A stretch of DNA of 64,000 nucleotides from Cognatishimia activa (GCF_001458335.1 NZ_CYTO01000024.1:424944-488943); one strand, 5' to 3'; shown: positions 29,529 to 41,332, counted from the stretch's first letter. Notes: generated by a model from the sequence alone, not told the origin. A program made the numbers and translations.

Positions 29529-29544
29529 GCGCTGATATCAGCGC
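29529..29544. other. Perfect 16-bp palindrome inside the nuo operon
   Basis: GCGCTGATATCAGCGC is fully self-complementary; with flanking A and T bases the RNA stem extends by about three more pairs. A second palindrome, GGCC-TAA-GGCC, lies about 30 bases upstream. Both fall in the 178-base gap 29478-29655 and could act as RNA processing or attenuation structures that adjust expression within the operon. No T-tract follows that would make a strong terminator. Confidence 0.4.
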
Positions 29545-29558
29545 TTTAGGGGCGTGTT

Positions 29559-29571
29559 ATTGCATAGCAGC
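29559..29571 (+). repeat. Short intergenic repeat ATTGCATAGCAGC, copy 2
   Basis: Exact second copy of the 13-mer at 29075-29087, here 85 bases upstream of the next gene start and just after the 16-bp palindrome. Confidence 0.35.
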
Positions 29572-29655
29572 GTCCCAAATCCTTCATTTCACTCAAACCG
29601 GGTGCAAACCAATTGTTGGTTTCAGCGCCCCGTTTGGCATGAATGGAGAATTGAA

Positions 29656-30066
29656 ATGCGTAAAGTAGTGATCCCAGGTCTTGTTGTGGCCATGCTTGTA
29701 AGTGGCGTTGGAATGGCGCAGGCGAAACGACCCTTGGAAGATGTCACAAGCATCACCAATGGCCTTTTGTGGATCGGCATCGCCGATGAAATTCGCAACA
29801 CCTGCCCAAGCATCTCAGCGCGCATGTTCCGCGCACTGAACCGCATCAACGGCATTCAGAACGAAGCCGAGGCTTTGGGCTACAGCAAAGAAGAGATCGA
29901 TCGTTTCCGCAAAAGCGATGCAAATAAGGCCGAGCTGCGCCGTCGTGGCGAAGCCTATCTTACCGCCAATGGGGTAACCCTTGGCGACTCTGACACCTAT
30001 TGCACGTTGGGTCGTGCAGAAATCGCGAAATCCAGCCAGATTGGCACGCTTCTAAGGGCGAACTGA
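29656..30066 (+). CDS. Exported protein, DUF5333-like
   Basis: A 136-residue protein with a clear Sec signal peptide ([23 protein letters not shown], cleaved after AQA), so the mature protein is periplasmic. It has two cysteines ([10 protein letters not shown] and SDTYCTLG), probably paired, and an all-helical look. GGAGA five bases before the ATG at 29656 supports this start over an upstream open frame. I associate it with DUF5333 of Rhodobacteraceae from memory. It ends three bases before nuoG. Confidence 0.65.
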   Translation: MRKVVIPGLVVAMLVSGVGMAQAKRPLEDVTSITNGLLWIGIADEIRNTCPSISARMFRALNRINGIQNEAEALGYSKEEIDRFRKSDANKAELRRRGEAYLTANGVTLGDSDTYCTLGRAEIAKSSQIGTLLRAN

Positions 30067-30068
30067 CT

Positions 30069-32087
30069 ATGTCTGACCAACGCAAGATTGTGATTGATGA
30101 CCAAGAGGTAGAGGTGGATGGGGCCATGACCCTGATCCAGGCCTGCGAACAAGCCGGGGTAGAAGTGCCCCGGTTCTGCTACCACGAACGTCTCTCAATC
30201 GCCGGCAATTGCCGTATGTGTCTTGTGGAGGTCGTGGGCGGTCCGCCAAAACCAGCTGCCAGCTGCGCCATGCAGGTGCGCGATCTGCGCCCTGGGCCTG
30301 AAGGCCAACCGCCGGTGGTGAAAACCAACTCTCCCATGGTGAAGAAGGCGCGCGAAGGGGTGATGGAGTTCATGCTGATCAACCATCCGCTGGACTGCCC
30401 AATTTGTGATCAGGGGGGCGAGTGTGACCTGCAGGACCAAGCCATGGCCTATGGCGTGTCTGGCAGTCGGTTCAAAGAAGCCAAACGCGCCGTGGATGAT
30501 CTGGATCTGGGGCCATTGGTCGACACCACCATGACCCGCTGCATTTCCTGTACCCGCTGCGTGCGCTTTACGACCGAAGTGGCGGGCATCTCACAAATGG
30601 GCCAGACAGGGCGCGGCGAAGATGCAGAGATCACCAGCTATCTCAACCAAACCTTAGATAGCAATCTGCAAGGCAATATCATTGATCTTTGCCCAGTTGG
30701 TGCGCTGACCTCAAAACCTTATGCTTTCACGGCGCGCCCTTGGGAGCTGACCAAAACAGAAACCATCGATGTGATGGACGCGCTTGGCTCTAACATTCGT
30801 GTGGACACAAAGGGGCGAGAAGTCATGCGCATCTTGCCGCGCAACCATGATGGGGTGAATGAAGAATGGATCTCGGACAAAACCCGTTTTGTCTGGGACG
30901 GTCTGCGTCGTCAGCGGCTGGATCGTCCTTATGTGCGCGAGAATGGCAAATTGCGTCCTGCTTCATGGGAAGAGGCGCTCAGCAAAACCGCTGAGGCCAT
31001 GAAAGGCAAAAAGGTTGCGGGTCTGATTGGCGACCTTGTCTCAACCGAAGCCGCCTATGCACTAAAACAGCTGGTCGAAGGGCAGGGCGGTAAAGTGGAA
31101 TGCCGCACGGATGGTGCCAAGCTCCCAGCAGGAAATCGCTCGGCTTATGTGGGCACTGCGCAGATCGAAGACATCGACAGCGCAAAAGCAATCATGCTGA
31201 TTGGCGCAGATCCTGAACGGGAAGCGCCAGTGCTAAATGCGCGGCTTCGTAAAGCATGGCTCAATGGCGCGATCATTGGCGTGATCGGCGCAAAACTTGA
31301 TCTCTCTTATGAGGCAACGCATCTCGGCGATGATCGCAAATCGCTTGAGCTTCTTTTTGGTCCAAATATCCAAAACGCCATTGGCAAAGACACGCTGGTC
31401 ATCGTCGGGCAAGGGGCCATTCGCGACACAGATGGCGATGCAGTTCTGGCCATGGCCCACAAATACGCGGCGGAAACCGAAAGCAAATTCATGGTGCTTC
31501 ACACCGTGGCCTCACGGGTTGGTGCCATGGACGTAGGGGCAACCACCGAAGGCGGCATGGATGCAGCTCTTGAGGGCGCAGAAGTCGTTTTTAACCTCGG
31601 TATGGACGAAGCGGAAATTCCCGAAGGTCCCTTTGTAATCTACCAAGGCTCGCATGGCGACCGTGGCGCACATCGGGCTGATGTGATCCTTCCATCTGCG
31701 GCTTACACCGAAGAGAACGGTCTTTTTGTAAATACCGAAGGCCGCCCGCAATTGGCCATGCGCGCTAACTTTGCACCGGGTGAAGCCAAGGAAAACTGGG
31801 CGATCTTGCGTGCGCTTTCTGCCGAACTGGGTGCCACACTTCCCTTTGACACATTGGCGCTGCTGCGCAGCGCAATGATCAAAGACGTGCCGCACTTAAA
31901 GAAAATCGACCAAGTGCCTGAAAACGAATGGCAAGCGCTTGAAACCGGGGCTCTGAATGATGCACCCTTCAGCTATGCGATTCAGGACTTCTACCTGACC
32001 AACCCCATCACCCGGGCCAGCGCTTTGATGGCGGAACTCTCTGCCAATGCCAAAGCGCGCAAAGAGCCCAAACTGGCTGCGGAGTAA
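30069..32087 (+). CDS. nuoG: NADH-quinone oxidoreductase subunit G
   Basis: A 672-residue 75-kDa subunit with clusters N1b, N4 and N5. The N-terminal 2Fe-2S ligands are in [19 protein letters not shown] and the SCAMQV region, then the His-Cys3 site ([18 protein letters not shown]), then [13 protein letters not shown] and the ICLCPVGAL-like segment ([14 protein letters not shown]). The C-terminal half is a molybdopterin-oxidoreductase-like fold without cofactor. The ATG at 30069 is right after the previous stop. Canonical. Confidence 0.96.
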   Translation: MSDQRKIVIDDQEVEVDGAMTLIQACEQAGVEVPRFCYHERLSIAGNCRMCLVEVVGGPPKPAASCAMQVRDLRPGPEGQPPVVKTNSPMVKKAREGVMEFMLINHPLDCPICDQGGECDLQDQAMAYGVSGSRFKEAKRAVDDLDLGPLVDTTMTRCISCTRCVRFTTEVAGISQMGQTGRGEDAEITSYLNQTLDSNLQGNIIDLCPVGALTSKPYAFTARPWELTKTETIDVMDALGSNIRVDTKGREVMRILPRNHDGVNEEWISDKTRFVWDGLRRQRLDRPYVRENGKLRPASWEEALSKTAEAMKGKKVAGLIGDLVSTEAAYALKQLVEGQGGKVECRTDGAKLPAGNRSAYVGTAQIEDIDSAKAIMLIGADPEREAPVLNARLRKAWLNGAIIGVIGAKLDLSYEATHLGDDRKSLELLFGPNIQNAIGKDTLVIVGQGAIRDTDGDAVLAMAHKYAAETESKFMVLHTVASRVGAMDVGATTEGGMDAALEGAEVVFNLGMDEAEIPEGPFVIYQGSHGDRGAHRADVILPSAAYTEENGLFVNTEGRPQLAMRANFAPGEAKENWAILRALSAELGATLPFDTLALLRSAMIKDVPHLKKIDQVPENEWQALETGALNDAPFSYAIQDFYLTNPITRASALMAELSANAKARKEPKLAAE

Positions 32088-32095
32088 GTCACAGC

Positions 32096-32497
32096 ATGCG
32101 CCCACTCTCCCTCATACTAGCAGCGACTGTCGCGCTTGGGGCCTGCACCATGCAGGACGAGGGAGTGTCCCGTGATGAGCTTGCGTTTGACCCAAGCTAT
32201 ATGGGTGTTCGCACAGACCTCCTCGACGGAGATTTGGTGAATTTTCATGTGGAAATGACCGGGGCGCGGGGCGGTGCTGACGTGCATGCCTATGCGGAAT
32301 GCGCAGCAGCGCAATACGCGCTTATTCGCGGCTACGGTTTCGCGCGCCATGTGCGCACCACGATCGACACACAATCAGACACTTGGACCGGGGACGCGGT
32401 CTACACCATCTCGCCGAGCCTTCCACGAGGCTTAAAGACCATCGATGCCGAAGTTGTGGTGTCAAATTGCGAGGAAAACCGAATACCGACGGTGTAA
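32096..32497 (+). CDS. Small lipoprotein between nuoG and nuoH
   Basis: A 133-residue protein with signal peptide and lipobox (TVALGAC), predicted periplasmic lipoprotein. The mature part has two further Cys (YAECAAAQ and VVSNCEEN) and a beta-rich look. Its start is eight bases after nuoG and its end six bases before nuoH, so it is embedded in the operon. I do not recognise the family. With the lipoprotein at 29.1 kb and the exported protein at 29.7 kb it makes three envelope proteins in this operon. Confidence 0.6.
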   Translation: MRPLSLILAATVALGACTMQDEGVSRDELAFDPSYMGVRTDLLDGDLVNFHVEMTGARGGADVHAYAECAAAQYALIRGYGFARHVRTTIDTQSDTWTGDAVYTISPSLPRGLKTIDAEVVVSNCEENRIPTV

Positions 32498-32503
32498 CGA
32501 CAT

Positions 32504-33541
32504 ATGGCAGATTTTTTAACCACCCCACTTGGACTTGGAGTCCTGATTGTCGCACAGGTTTTGGCTGTGGTTGGCTTCGTGATGGTGTCATTGCTATTCC
32601 TGGTTTATGGCGACCGTAAAATCTGGGCCGCGGTGCAGATGCGCCGAGGCCCCAACGTGGTTGGCGCTTGGGGATTGCTGCAAACCGTCGCCGATGCCCT
32701 CAAATACATCGTGAAAGAGATCGTGGTTCCCGCCGGGGCGGATCGCACCGTCTTCTTGCTTGCGCCGCTGACATCCTTCGTGCTCGCCATGATTGCTTGG
32801 GCTGTGATCCCATTCAATGACGGCTGGGTTTTATCAGATATCAACGTCGCCATTCTCTACGTCTTCGCGGTCTCATCCCTCGAAGTCTACGGCGTGATCA
32901 TGGGAGGCTGGGCGTCGAACTCCAAATACCCGTTCCTTGGATCGTTGCGCTCCGCCGCTCAAATGATTTCTTATGAGGTCTCGATCGGTTTGATCATCGT
33001 GGGGATTATTATCACCACTGGTTCCATGAATTTCGGTGACATCGTGAAGGCGCAGGACGGCGACTACGGCTTCTTCAGCTGGTACTGGTTGCCACATTTC
33101 CCGATGGTCTTCCTGTTCTTTATCAGCGCGTTAGCCGAAACAAACCGCCCGCCATTTGACCTGCCAGAAGCGGAATCCGAACTGGTTGCTGGCTATCAGG
33201 TGGAGTATTCCTCCACGCCATTCCTGCTCTTCATGGCCGGCGAATATATCGCCATCTTCCTAATGTGCGCGCTGACCAGCTTGCTGTTCTTTGGCGGTTG
33301 GCTCTCCCCAATTCCGGGTCTGCCGGATGGCGTGTTGTGGATGGTTGGCAAAATGGCCTTCTTCTTCTTCATCTTTGCGATGGTGAAGGCAATCACGCCA
33401 CGCTACCGCTATGACCAACTGATGCGTATCGGTTGGAAAGTCTTCCTGCCGCTCTCCCTCGTTTGGGTGGTCGTGGTGGCATTCCTCGCAAAATTTGAAG
33501 CCTTCGGCGGTGCTTATGCACGCTGGGCGATTGGGGGCTAA
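32504..33541 (+). CDS. nuoH: NADH-quinone oxidoreductase subunit H
   Basis: A 345-residue membrane subunit with about eight helices that links the peripheral arm to the proton-pumping arm and lines the quinone channel. Signatures are [14 protein letters not shown], the SEVSIGLI-like segment [13 protein letters not shown], and [21 protein letters not shown]. Full length. The following gene is not nuoI but a methyltransferase-like insert. Confidence 0.96.
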   Translation: MADFLTTPLGLGVLIVAQVLAVVGFVMVSLLFLVYGDRKIWAAVQMRRGPNVVGAWGLLQTVADALKYIVKEIVVPAGADRTVFLLAPLTSFVLAMIAWAVIPFNDGWVLSDINVAILYVFAVSSLEVYGVIMGGWASNSKYPFLGSLRSAAQMISYEVSIGLIIVGIIITTGSMNFGDIVKAQDGDYGFFSWYWLPHFPMVFLFFISALAETNRPPFDLPEAESELVAGYQVEYSSTPFLLFMAGEYIAIFLMCALTSLLFFGGWLSPIPGLPDGVLWMVGKMAFFFFIFAMVKAITPRYRYDQLMRIGWKVFLPLSLVWVVVVAFLAKFEAFGGAYARWAIGG

Positions 33542-33547
33542 GCTCTA

Positions 33548-34321
33548 ATGGGCGTTGATTTCGAACTTTTTGAACGGCTCGTCGAACTATCGACGCGTTT
33601 CCGCCCAAATGGGCGGACGCTGATGCTTGGCCGGCACACATTCAAAGTGCCCGAGAAGATCACGCACAAATTTGTGAGGACTCTGCGCCGGAAAGAAGTT
33701 GATCTGAATGTTGAAGAAATTCAACAGGAGGATGGCTACTGTGAAACTCTTATGCGCAAACTGGGATTCGGTGAGATGGAGGCAATGGACTTCTCCGATT
33801 ACGAAGGGGCGTCCATTCTTCACGATCTCAATCGGCCAGTCCCAAAGGCGCTACACGGTCAGTTCAGCTTTATTTTCGATGGTGGCACAATTGAGCATGT
33901 GTTCAATGTGCCCCAGGCACTTGAGAATGCTTTTTTGTTGTTGAAGCCCGGTGGGCGTTTCGTATCTGCGAATGGCTTCAATGGTTGGCCAGCTCATGGG
34001 ATTTATCAGTTCAATCCAGAACTGGTCTGGACCTACTGGAAGCGCAATTGCGGCTGTATCGTGCACGATTGTCGTGGCATTCAAAAGAAACCTCGCGGCG
34101 GGAACTATCATTTGCCTTTCCCAGATCCTGCTGAAACGGGCCGTAGATTGCGCTTGAAAGGCAAGGTACCAGAAGGCCGTATGTATCTATATTACGAGAT
34201 CGAGCGGACTGCGGAATCGGTCTTGAAGGATTTGGTGCTGCAGAGCGACTACGAAACAAAATGGCATAGCCATGATAATGCCGGGGCGACTCGGTTAGAT
34301 GAGGGAGCAAGTCCTGTATGA
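33548..34321 (+). CDS. Class I SAM-methyltransferase-like protein inserted between nuoH and nuoI
   Basis: A 257-residue protein. Residues 105-140 look like the second half of a class I methyltransferase fold: [15 protein letters not shown] and [19 protein letters not shown] (150-158) recalls a group of methyltransferase-like proteins seen in surface-polysaccharide and flagellin-glycosylation clusters (from memory). A clear glycine-rich SAM loop is not obvious (GRTLMLGRH at 22-30 is the nearest), so activity is uncertain. Three sampled lines give 48, 50 and 53% GC, against 60% in nuoH and 72% in nuoI, suggesting acquisition. Its stop overlaps the nuoI ATG (ATGA), so nuoI is coupled to it. Confidence 0.65.
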   Translation: MGVDFELFERLVELSTRFRPNGRTLMLGRHTFKVPEKITHKFVRTLRRKEVDLNVEEIQQEDGYCETLMRKLGFGEMEAMDFSDYEGASILHDLNRPVPKALHGQFSFIFDGGTIEHVFNVPQALENAFLLLKPGGRFVSANGFNGWPAHGIYQFNPELVWTYWKRNCGCIVHDCRGIQKKPRGGNYHLPFPDPAETGRRLRLKGKVPEGRMYLYYEIERTAESVLKDLVLQSDYETKWHSHDNAGATRLDEGASPV

Positions 34322-34812
34322 CGCAGATCGACTACACCCGCGCTGCCAAATACTTCCTGCTGGCGGATTTCGTCAAAGGCTTCAAGCTGGGGTTCAAATA
34401 CTTCTTTGCCCCCAAGGCCACGTTGAACTACCCGCATGAAAAGGGGCCGCTGAGCCCGCGTTTCCGCGGGGAACACGCGCTGCGCCGGTATCCAAACGGC
34501 GAAGAACGCTGCATTGCGTGCAAGCTATGCGAGGCGATCTGTCCTGCGCAGGCGATCACGATTGACGCGGAGCCCCGCGAAGACGGCAGCCGCCGCACCA
34601 CGCGTTATGACATCGACATGACCAAATGCATCTATTGCGGTTTCTGCCAAGAAGCCTGCCCAGTGGATGCGATTGTCGAAGGTCCGAACTTTGAGTTTGC
34701 CACCGAAACCCGCGAAGAGCTGTTTTATGACAAGGATAAACTCTTGGAAAACGGCGAACGTTGGGAGGCAGAAATCGCCCGTAACCTAGAACTGGATGCC
34801 CCTTACCGATGA
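34318..34812 (+). CDS. nuoI: NADH-quinone oxidoreductase subunit I
   Basis: A 164-residue subunit with two 4Fe-4S clusters (N6a/N6b): ligands in [16 protein letters not shown] and [16 protein letters not shown]. It passes electrons to NuoB. The N-terminal amphipathic part anchors it to the membrane arm. It overlaps the upstream methyltransferase-like gene and the downstream gene by four bases each. Confidence 0.97.
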   Translation: MTQIDYTRAAKYFLLADFVKGFKLGFKYFFAPKATLNYPHEKGPLSPRFRGEHALRRYPNGEERCIACKLCEAICPAQAITIDAEPREDGSRRTTRYDIDMTKCIYCGFCQEACPVDAIVEGPNFEFATETREELFYDKDKLLENGERWEAEIARNLELDAPYR

Positions 34813-35216
34813 GTGACAGCAAGAACCCCTTTGAGCAAATGATCCAACAGTATCAGGACATGGCGAAATCCATGAATCCTGCGCTTGAGAGCTTTACGCC
34901 GAAGGGATTTGAAAAGCTGTGGCCGACGATGCCCAAAGACATGATGGAAATGTTCTTTGGCAATACGCTGAATAAAGACGGTTTAGACGCCAAAACGCGT
35001 CTTTTGCTGAACCTCGCGGCGCTGACGGTGCTGGGAGGCCAAGCGGACGCGCAGATCCGCGTCACGGTGCGCCATCTGCTTGAGGCGGGCGCGACCCACC
35101 AAGAAATCATTGAATGTGTTGGGCAAATGTCGATGTTTGCAGGTATTCCTGCGATGACACAGGTGATGGAAATCGTTCAAGATATTCTGGGCGAAGACGA
35201 GGAAGACGACGCATGA
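34809..35216 (+). CDS. Carboxymuconolactone decarboxylase family protein
   Basis: A 135-residue helical protein of the CMD/AhpD superfamily ([51 protein letters not shown]). AhpD-type peroxidase relatives use a C-x2-C pair; only one Cys (IIECVGQ) is present, so thiol peroxidase chemistry is unlikely. The N-terminal 45 residues are an extra acidic, Met-rich region ([12 protein letters not shown]). ATGA overlaps with both nuoI and nuoJ show it is translated with the operon. Function here unknown. Confidence 0.75.
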   Translation: MSDSKNPFEQMIQQYQDMAKSMNPALESFTPKGFEKLWPTMPKDMMEMFFGNTLNKDGLDAKTRLLLNLAALTVLGGQADAQIRVTVRHLLEAGATHQEIIECVGQMSMFAGIPAMTQVMEIVQDILGEDEEDDA

Positions 35217-35863
35217 CGGTAGCCGCCTTTGCATTTTACCTCTTTGCGCTGTGCGTAATCGCTGGCGGTTTGATGACAGTCGTCAGTCGCCACCCGGTGC
35301 ATTCAGTCCTGTGGTTGATCCTATCTTTCATTAGCTCGGCAGGGCTCTTTGTGCTCCTTGGAGCCGAATTCGTCGCCATGCTTCTGATCATCGTCTACGT
35401 TGGTGCGGTGGCCGTGCTTTTCTTGTTTGTGGTCATGATGCTGGATGTGGATTTTGCTGAACTCAAAGCGGGCATGGCACAGTATTTTCCAATTGCCGTT
35501 TTGATTGGCCTTGTGCTGTTGATGCAATTTGGTTTGGCCTTTGGCGATTGGCGGGTCTCTGACCTGGCGGAAGGCCAGCGGCAGGCCGTGGCCCCGGTAG
35601 GGGTTGATAACACCACGTCCTTGGGGCTGCTGATTTACGATCAGTATTTCTTGCTGTTCCAACTGGCAGGCCTGATCCTGCTGGTCGCCATGATCGGTGC
35701 GATTGTTCTAACAATCCGCCACCGCAAGGATGTGAAACGTCAGAACGTTCTGACGCAGATGTGGCGTGATCCCGCGGCAGCGGTTGAGAACGTGAACGTG
35801 GTACCGGGGCAGGGTTTGCTGAAGATCCCGGGGCGCGACAAAGACAAGAATAGGGGGCAATGA
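35213..35863 (+). CDS. nuoJ: NADH-quinone oxidoreductase subunit J
   Basis: A 216-residue membrane subunit with five helices. The functionally important helix 3 with its pi-bulge is in [24 protein letters not shown]. The C-terminal tail after helix 5 is hydrophilic and basic (RHRKDVKRQ). The ATG at 35213 overlaps the previous stop (ATGA); a frame from 35114 is longer but overlaps that gene. Confidence 0.95.
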   Translation: MTVAAFAFYLFALCVIAGGLMTVVSRHPVHSVLWLILSFISSAGLFVLLGAEFVAMLLIIVYVGAVAVLFLFVVMMLDVDFAELKAGMAQYFPIAVLIGLVLLMQFGLAFGDWRVSDLAEGQRQAVAPVGVDNTTSLGLLIYDQYFLLFQLAGLILLVAMIGAIVLTIRHRKDVKRQNVLTQMWRDPAAAVENVNVVPGQGLLKIPGRDKDKNRGQ

Positions 35864-36174
35864 AGCAGATGATCGGGCTAGAGCATTACCTTGTCGTGGC
35901 TGCGACGCTCTTTGTGATTGGCATCTTCGGGCTGTTTCTGAACCGGAAGAATGTGATCATCCTTTTAATGTCGATCGAGCTGATGCTTTTGGCGGTCAAC
36001 ATCAACCTTGTCGCCTTCTCTAGTTTTCTGGGGGATTTGGTCGGTCAGGTCTTCACGCTCTTTGTGTTGACGGTGGCTGCCGCTGAAGCGGCCATCGGTC
36101 TTGCGATCCTCGTCAGTTTTTTCCGAAACCGCGGCACCATCGCCGTGGAAGATGTCAGTGTCATGAAGGGCTAA
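35860..36174 (+). CDS. nuoK: NADH-quinone oxidoreductase subunit K
   Basis: A 104-residue, three-helix membrane subunit. The conserved glutamates lie in the helices ([21 protein letters not shown] and [15 protein letters not shown]). The ATG at 35860 overlaps the nuoJ stop, but the family usually starts MIGLEHYL, which here is the ATG at 35869; the GGGGG at 35853-35857 is too close to the first and a little far from the second. Either start is possible. Confidence 0.95.
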   Translation: MKQMIGLEHYLVVAATLFVIGIFGLFLNRKNVIILLMSIELMLLAVNINLVAFSSFLGDLVGQVFTLFVLTVAAAEAAIGLAILVSFFRNRGTIAVEDVSVMKG

Positions 36175-36180
36175 CAGAGT

Positions 36181-38253
36181 ATGGAAACGGTCATCCTCTT
36201 CTCGCCCTTGGTTGGGGCCATTATTGCGGGCTTTGGCTGGCGCTATATCGGCGAAGCGGCAGCGCAATATATCACCACCGGCCTCTTGATGCTGGCCGCG
36301 CTGCTGTCTTGGATCGTGTTCCTGACCCATGGCGCGGAAACGGAACAGATCCACATTCTGGATTTCATTCAATCTGGAACGCTTGATACCAGCTGGTCTA
36401 TTCGCCTTGATCGCCTGACATCGACAATGTTGATTGTTGTCACGACCGTCTCTGCGCTCGTTCATCTTTATAGCTTCGGCTATATGGCCCATGACGAGAA
36501 TTTCTCAAAAGATCAGCACTATAAGGCGCGTTTCTTCGCGTATTTGAGCTTCTTTACCTTCGCCATGTTGATGCTGGTGACAGCGGACAACCTCGTGCAG
36601 ATGTTCTTTGGCTGGGAAGGCGTGGGCGTCGCGTCTTATCTGCTGATTGGGTTTTACTGGAAAAAACAAAGCGCGGGTGCGGCGGCGATCAAAGCCTTTG
36701 TCGTCAACCGGGTTGGCGATTTTGGGTTTGCGCTGGGGATCTTTGGGATATTCATGCTGACGGACAGCATCGACTTTGACGTTATCTTCGCTTCCGCTCC
36801 GGAACTGGCTGAAACCACCATTCGTTTCCTTTGGACCGACTGGAACGCCGCAAACCTGCTTGCCTTCCTTTTGTTCGTCGGCGCAATGGGCAAATCGGCT
36901 CAGTTGATCCTGCACACTTGGCTACCAGATGCGATGGAAGGCCCGACGCCGGTATCGGCGCTGATCCACGCGGCAACCATGGTGACGGCAGGTGTCTTCC
37001 TTGTCTGCCGCATGTCGCCATTGATGGAATTCGCGCCAGACGCGATGGCATTTGTCACATTCCTCGGAGCAACAACCGCGTTCTTCGCGGCGACCGTGGG
37101 TCTTGTGCAAAACGACATTAAACGGGTCATCGCCTATTCCACATGTTCGCAGCTCGGCTACATGTTCGTGGCGGCTGGCGTCGGCGTTTATTCGGTCGCC
37201 ATGTTCCACCTGTTCACCCACGCTTTCTTCAAAGCGATGCTTTTCTTGGGGGCAGGCTCTGTCATCCACGGCATGCATCACGAGCAAGACATGCGGAACT
37301 ATGGCGGTCTTCGCAAAAAGCTGCCTTACACGTTCTGGGCCATGATGATCGGCACATTTGCCATCACCGGGGTTGGTATTCCATTGTCTGGCTGGGTCGG
37401 CTTTGCTGGCTTTGCGTCCAAAGATGCGGTTATCGAGTCAGCCTATGCCGCGACCCACGGAGGCTACGCGTTCTGGATGCTCGTGATTGCTGCGCTTTTC
37501 ACCAGCTTCTACAGCTGGCGTCTGATCTTCCTGACCTTCTATGGTAAAGCGCGCGGCGACAAACACACCCATGATCATGCCCATGAAAGCCCGACGGTGA
37601 TGCTGGTTCCGCTCGGCGTTCTTGCACTTGGTGCGGTCTTTGCCGGTGCGATTTGGTATTCGAGCTTCTTTGGAAAAACCAATGAAGTCGTGAAGTTCTT
37701 TGGCGGACATTATGAAGAGCCCGCAAAAGAACTGGCGAAAGAGGTTGCCGAAAACAACCCTAAGGCCTCGAAGTTGAAATATGTCATGGCCGGAGAGCCG
37801 GGCGAGGCGGCGATCTATATGAAGCCTGAAAACACCGTTCTACACGAGGCGCATTACGTGCCAACGTGGGTGAAACTCTCGCCATTTGTGTCTATGGTTT
37901 TGGGGCTTCTGACCGCGATGTGGTTCTACATCTGGTCGCCCGAAATGCCGAAACGGGTCGCGACCCATATGCGGCCGCTTTACCTGTTCCTGCTGAACAA
38001 ATGGTATTTCGACGAGATCTACGACGCGATAATTGTGCGCCCCGCCAGACTGCTTGGCACTTTCCTTTGGAAACGCGGCGACGGCCAAGTGATTGACGGT
38101 GCATTGAATGGTATCGCTATGGGCATCGTGCCCTTCTTCACGCGCCTCGCGGGACGCGCTCAGTCGGGCTACATCTTCACCTATGCATTCGCCATGGTCA
38201 TCGGGCTTGTGGTGTTGATCACCTGGGCCACGTTGGGCGGAGGTGCCAACTGA
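36181..38253 (+). CDS. nuoL: NADH-quinone oxidoreductase subunit L
   Basis: A 690-residue antiporter-like subunit at the distal end of the membrane arm with about 16 helices and the lateral helix. Signatures are [39 protein letters not shown] and [15 protein letters not shown]-like [17 protein letters not shown] His/Asp-rich loop ([10 protein letters not shown]) lies around residue 465. Its stop overlaps the nuoM ATG (TGATG). Confidence 0.96.
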   Translation: METVILFSPLVGAIIAGFGWRYIGEAAAQYITTGLLMLAALLSWIVFLTHGAETEQIHILDFIQSGTLDTSWSIRLDRLTSTMLIVVTTVSALVHLYSFGYMAHDENFSKDQHYKARFFAYLSFFTFAMLMLVTADNLVQMFFGWEGVGVASYLLIGFYWKKQSAGAAAIKAFVVNRVGDFGFALGIFGIFMLTDSIDFDVIFASAPELAETTIRFLWTDWNAANLLAFLLFVGAMGKSAQLILHTWLPDAMEGPTPVSALIHAATMVTAGVFLVCRMSPLMEFAPDAMAFVTFLGATTAFFAATVGLVQNDIKRVIAYSTCSQLGYMFVAAGVGVYSVAMFHLFTHAFFKAMLFLGAGSVIHGMHHEQDMRNYGGLRKKLPYTFWAMMIGTFAITGVGIPLSGWVGFAGFASKDAVIESAYAATHGGYAFWMLVIAALFTSFYSWRLIFLTFYGKARGDKHTHDHAHESPTVMLVPLGVLALGAVFAGAIWYSSFFGKTNEVVKFFGGHYEEPAKELAKEVAENNPKASKLKYVMAGEPGEAAIYMKPENTVLHEAHYVPTWVKLSPFVSMVLGLLTAMWFYIWSPEMPKRVATHMRPLYLFLLNKWYFDEIYDAIIVRPARLLGTFLWKRGDGQVIDGALNGIAMGIVPFFTRLAGRAQSGYIFTYAFAMVIGLVVLITWATLGGGAN

Positions 38254-39800
38254 TGGATAACCTTCTTTCAATCGTCACCTTTATCCCAGCCATTGCGGCG
38301 CTCATTCTGCTGGTTTTCCTGCCGGGGAATGGTGGCGCGAACGCGGAGCGCAACGCCAAATGGGTGGCGTTGATTGCCACGTCGATCACCTTCCTTGTGT
38401 CTCTGTTTATCTTGGCGGAGTTCGACCCAAACGATACGGGGATGCAATTTGTCGAAGAGCGAGAATGGCTGCTGGGTCTGCAATATAAACTCGGCGTTGA
38501 CGGCATTTCCGTGCTCTTTGTGATGCTGACCACCTTCATGATGCCATTGACCATCGCAGCCTCATGGGACGTGAAAACCCGCGTCAAAGAATACATGATC
38601 GCCTTTCTGCTGCTGGAAACGCTGATGCTCGGTGTGTTCATGGCGCTGGATCTGGTGCTGTTTTACCTGTTCTTCGAAGCAGGCCTTATTCCGATGTTCC
38701 TGATCATCGGCATTTGGGGCGGGGCGAACCGCATTTATGCGAGCTTCAAGTTCTTCCTTTACACGTTCCTTGGCTCGGTTTTGATGCTGGTGGCGATGGT
38801 TGCGATGTTTGCCGATGCCGGGACGACAGATATTCCAACTTTGATGAAGCATACCTTTGCGTCAGAGAGCTTCAGCATTTTGGGCATCCACGTGGTTGGT
38901 GGATTGCAAACCATGCTGTTCCTCGCCTTCTTTGCGAGCTTTGCGGTGAAGATGCCCATGTGGCCGGTGCACACCTGGTTGCCGGATGCGCACGTGCAAG
39001 CGCCCACAGCAGGGTCTGTGGTCCTGGCCGCAATCTTATTGAAAATGGGCGGATATGGGTTCTTGCGCTTTAGCCTGCCGATGTTCCCCGTCGGCGCGGA
39101 TGTCCTGACCGACCTTGTGCTGTGGATGTCAGCGATTGCGATTGTCTACACGTCTCTTGTGGCCCTTGTGCAGGAAGATATGAAGAAGCTGATTGCGTAT
39201 TCATCGGTCGCACATATGGGCTATGTGACCATGGGGATTTTTGCCGCCAACCAGCAAGGTATCGATGGCGCGATCTTCCAGATGATCAGCCACGGCTTTA
39301 TTTCTGGCGCGCTGTTCTTATGTGTCGGTGTCATCTACGACCGCATGCATACCCGAGAGATTGACGCCTATGGCGGTCTCGTGAACCGCATGCCGGCCTA
39401 TGCGCTGATCTTCATGTTCTTCACCATGGCCAACGTAGGCCTGCCGGGCACATCCGGGTTTGTGGGCGAATTCCTCACCCTGATGGGGGCCTTCAAAGCC
39501 AATACTTGGGTCGCCGCGATTGCCACATCCGGTGTGATCCTGTCGGCGGCTTACGCGCTTTGGCTTTATCGTCGTGTGGTCTTTGGCGATCTCATCAAAG
39601 AGAGCCTGAAAACCATCAACGATATGACCCAGCGCGAAAAATGGATCTTTGCACCATTGGTCGTGATGACCTTGCTGCTTGGGGTCTACCCGGCATTGGT
39701 CACCGACATTATCGGACCATCGGTAGAAGCGCTGATCGAAACTTACGAAACCGCCTTGGTGGAGGCTGCGGCTTTCAACCAAGCTGCGGCAACGCAATAA
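38253..39800 (+). CDS. nuoM: NADH-quinone oxidoreductase subunit M
   Basis: A 515-residue antiporter-like proton-pumping subunit. Conserved parts are [21 protein letters not shown] (key Glu in helix 5), [23 protein letters not shown], and the Lys-containing helix [12 protein letters not shown]. Full length. It is followed by nuoN after 13 bases. Confidence 0.96.
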   Translation: MDNLLSIVTFIPAIAALILLVFLPGNGGANAERNAKWVALIATSITFLVSLFILAEFDPNDTGMQFVEEREWLLGLQYKLGVDGISVLFVMLTTFMMPLTIAASWDVKTRVKEYMIAFLLLETLMLGVFMALDLVLFYLFFEAGLIPMFLIIGIWGGANRIYASFKFFLYTFLGSVLMLVAMVAMFADAGTTDIPTLMKHTFASESFSILGIHVVGGLQTMLFLAFFASFAVKMPMWPVHTWLPDAHVQAPTAGSVVLAAILLKMGGYGFLRFSLPMFPVGADVLTDLVLWMSAIAIVYTSLVALVQEDMKKLIAYSSVAHMGYVTMGIFAANQQGIDGAIFQMISHGFISGALFLCVGVIYDRMHTREIDAYGGLVNRMPAYALIFMFFTMANVGLPGTSGFVGEFLTLMGAFKANTWVAAIATSGVILSAAYALWLYRRVVFGDLIKESLKTINDMTQREKWIFAPLVVMTLLLGVYPALVTDIIGPSVEALIETYETALVEAAAFNQAAATQ

Positions 39801-39813
39801 GGAGCAACCCCTC

Positions 39814-41262
39814 ATGATCACAGACGACCTGATCATCATTGTTCCGGAAATTATCCTGGCGCTCTTTGCCATGCTGGCACTGGTCGGCGCGGTCTACACG
39901 CGCAAGGACGCGATTGGGCCTCTGCTCACATGGGTGTCTGCAGGCTTGCTTGCTTTGATGGGCGTTTGGATCGCCGTCAATGGGGACGGGGATAACACCG
40001 CGTTTAACGGCATGTTTGTCGATGACGGTTTTGCGCGTTTTGCTAAAGTGGTGGTGCTGATTTCAGCCGCCGCCGTTCTGGCGATGAGCCAAGATTACAT
40101 GAAACAGCGCGGCCTCTTGCGGTTTGAGTACCCATTGCTCGTGGTTTTGGCTGTTGTGGGCATGATGGTCATGGTCTCTGCCGGGGACTTGATGGCGCTT
40201 TATATGGGGCTCGAGCTGCAATCCCTATCGCTTTACGTGATCGCGTCGCTGCGCAGGGACTCGGTGAAGTCCACAGAAGCCGGAATGAAGTATTTTGTCC
40301 TCGGCGCACTGTCATCGGGTTTGCTTCTCTACGGTGCCTCTCTGGTTTATGGCTTTGCAGGCACCACGCAGTTTGCTGGTATCATTCTGGCCGCTGGCGA
40401 AGGCCAGACCTCGCTTGGGCTGCTGTTTGGCCTGACCTTTGTCGTGGCGGGACTGGCATTCAAAGTCTCAGCCGTACCATTCCACATGTGGACGCCAGAT
40501 GTTTACGAAGGCGCACCAACGCCGATCACCGCGTTCTTTGCAACCGCGCCAAAGATGGCCGCGATGGGTTTGTTTGCCCGCGTTGTGCATGACGCATTTG
40601 GTGGCGTGGTGGCGGATTGGCAGCAGATCCTTGCGCTGCTGTCTTTGCTTTCAATGTTCTTGGGGGCTGTGGCGGCGATTGGTCAGAAAAATATCAAACG
40701 CCTGATGGCTTATTCATCAATCGCCCACATGGGTTACGCTTTGATGGGGCTTGCCGCTGGCACGGCCTTTGGCGTGCAGGCGATGCTGATCTATATGGCG
40801 ATCTATGTGACCATGAATGTTGGCACATTTGCTTTCATTCTGACCCTATCTCGTGATGGACAACCGGTGGCGTCAATTGATGCGCTGAACATGTATTCCA
40901 AACGCGAGCCGGGCAAAGCGCTCGCGGTTCTTGTGTTGATGTTCTCGCTGGCAGGCGTGCCGCCGTTGGTCGGTTTCTTTGGTAAATTCTATGTGCTGCG
41001 CGCGGCATATGACGCGGGATTGGCGTGGCTGGCCATTGCGGGTGTGGTCGCATCGGTGATCGGGGCGTTCTATTACTTGCGGATTGTGTTCTACGTCTAT
41101 TTTGGCGACGAAGTGGAAGATCTTGATACGGACCGTAACCCGGTGCTTTTCGGTTTTCTCATGAGTTCCGCTGCGTTGATCGCATTGGCTTGGTTCCCGG
41201 GGTTGAACCTTTTGGGATTAGAGGCCATGGCTTTGTCCGCAGCTGAGGCGCTCTTGAACTAA
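39814..41262 (+). CDS. nuoN: NADH-quinone oxidoreductase subunit N
   Basis: A 482-residue antiporter-like subunit. Signatures are [52 protein letters not shown] and [25 protein letters not shown] stands before the ATG. It is the last nuo gene; birA follows after a gap of 70 bases that holds the second copy of the dispersed repeat. Confidence 0.96.
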   Translation: MITDDLIIIVPEIILALFAMLALVGAVYTRKDAIGPLLTWVSAGLLALMGVWIAVNGDGDNTAFNGMFVDDGFARFAKVVVLISAAAVLAMSQDYMKQRGLLRFEYPLLVVLAVVGMMVMVSAGDLMALYMGLELQSLSLYVIASLRRDSVKSTEAGMKYFVLGALSSGLLLYGASLVYGFAGTTQFAGIILAAGEGQTSLGLLFGLTFVVAGLAFKVSAVPFHMWTPDVYEGAPTPITAFFATAPKMAAMGLFARVVHDAFGGVVADWQQILALLSLLSMFLGAVAAIGQKNIKRLMAYSSIAHMGYALMGLAAGTAFGVQAMLIYMAIYVTMNVGTFAFILTLSRDGQPVASIDALNMYSKREPGKALAVLVLMFSLAGVPPLVGFFGKFYVLRAAYDAGLAWLAIAGVVASVIGAFYYLRIVFYVYFGDEVEDLDTDRNPVLFGFLMSSAALIALAWFPGLNLLGLEAMALSAAEALLN

Positions 41263-41277
41263 GGGCGCGAATGGCTG

Positions 41278-41322
41278 GAAGGCAGGATTGCCTTCGGCGA
41301 GGATATTTGAGCCAAAAAGAAA
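41278..41322 (+). repeat. Dispersed intergenic repeat, copy 2 (hairpin plus A/T-rich core)
   Basis: GAAGGCA-ggat-TGCCTTC forms a perfect 7-bp stem (41278-41295), followed by a core with GGATATTT then GCCAAAAAGAA that matches copy 1 at 18213-18257. The stem sequence differs from copy 1 but pairs just as well, which suggests that structure is conserved. It ends about ten bases before the birA start, so part of it may also serve as the birA leader. Confidence 0.55.
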
Positions 41323-41332
41323 GCAAGCAAGT

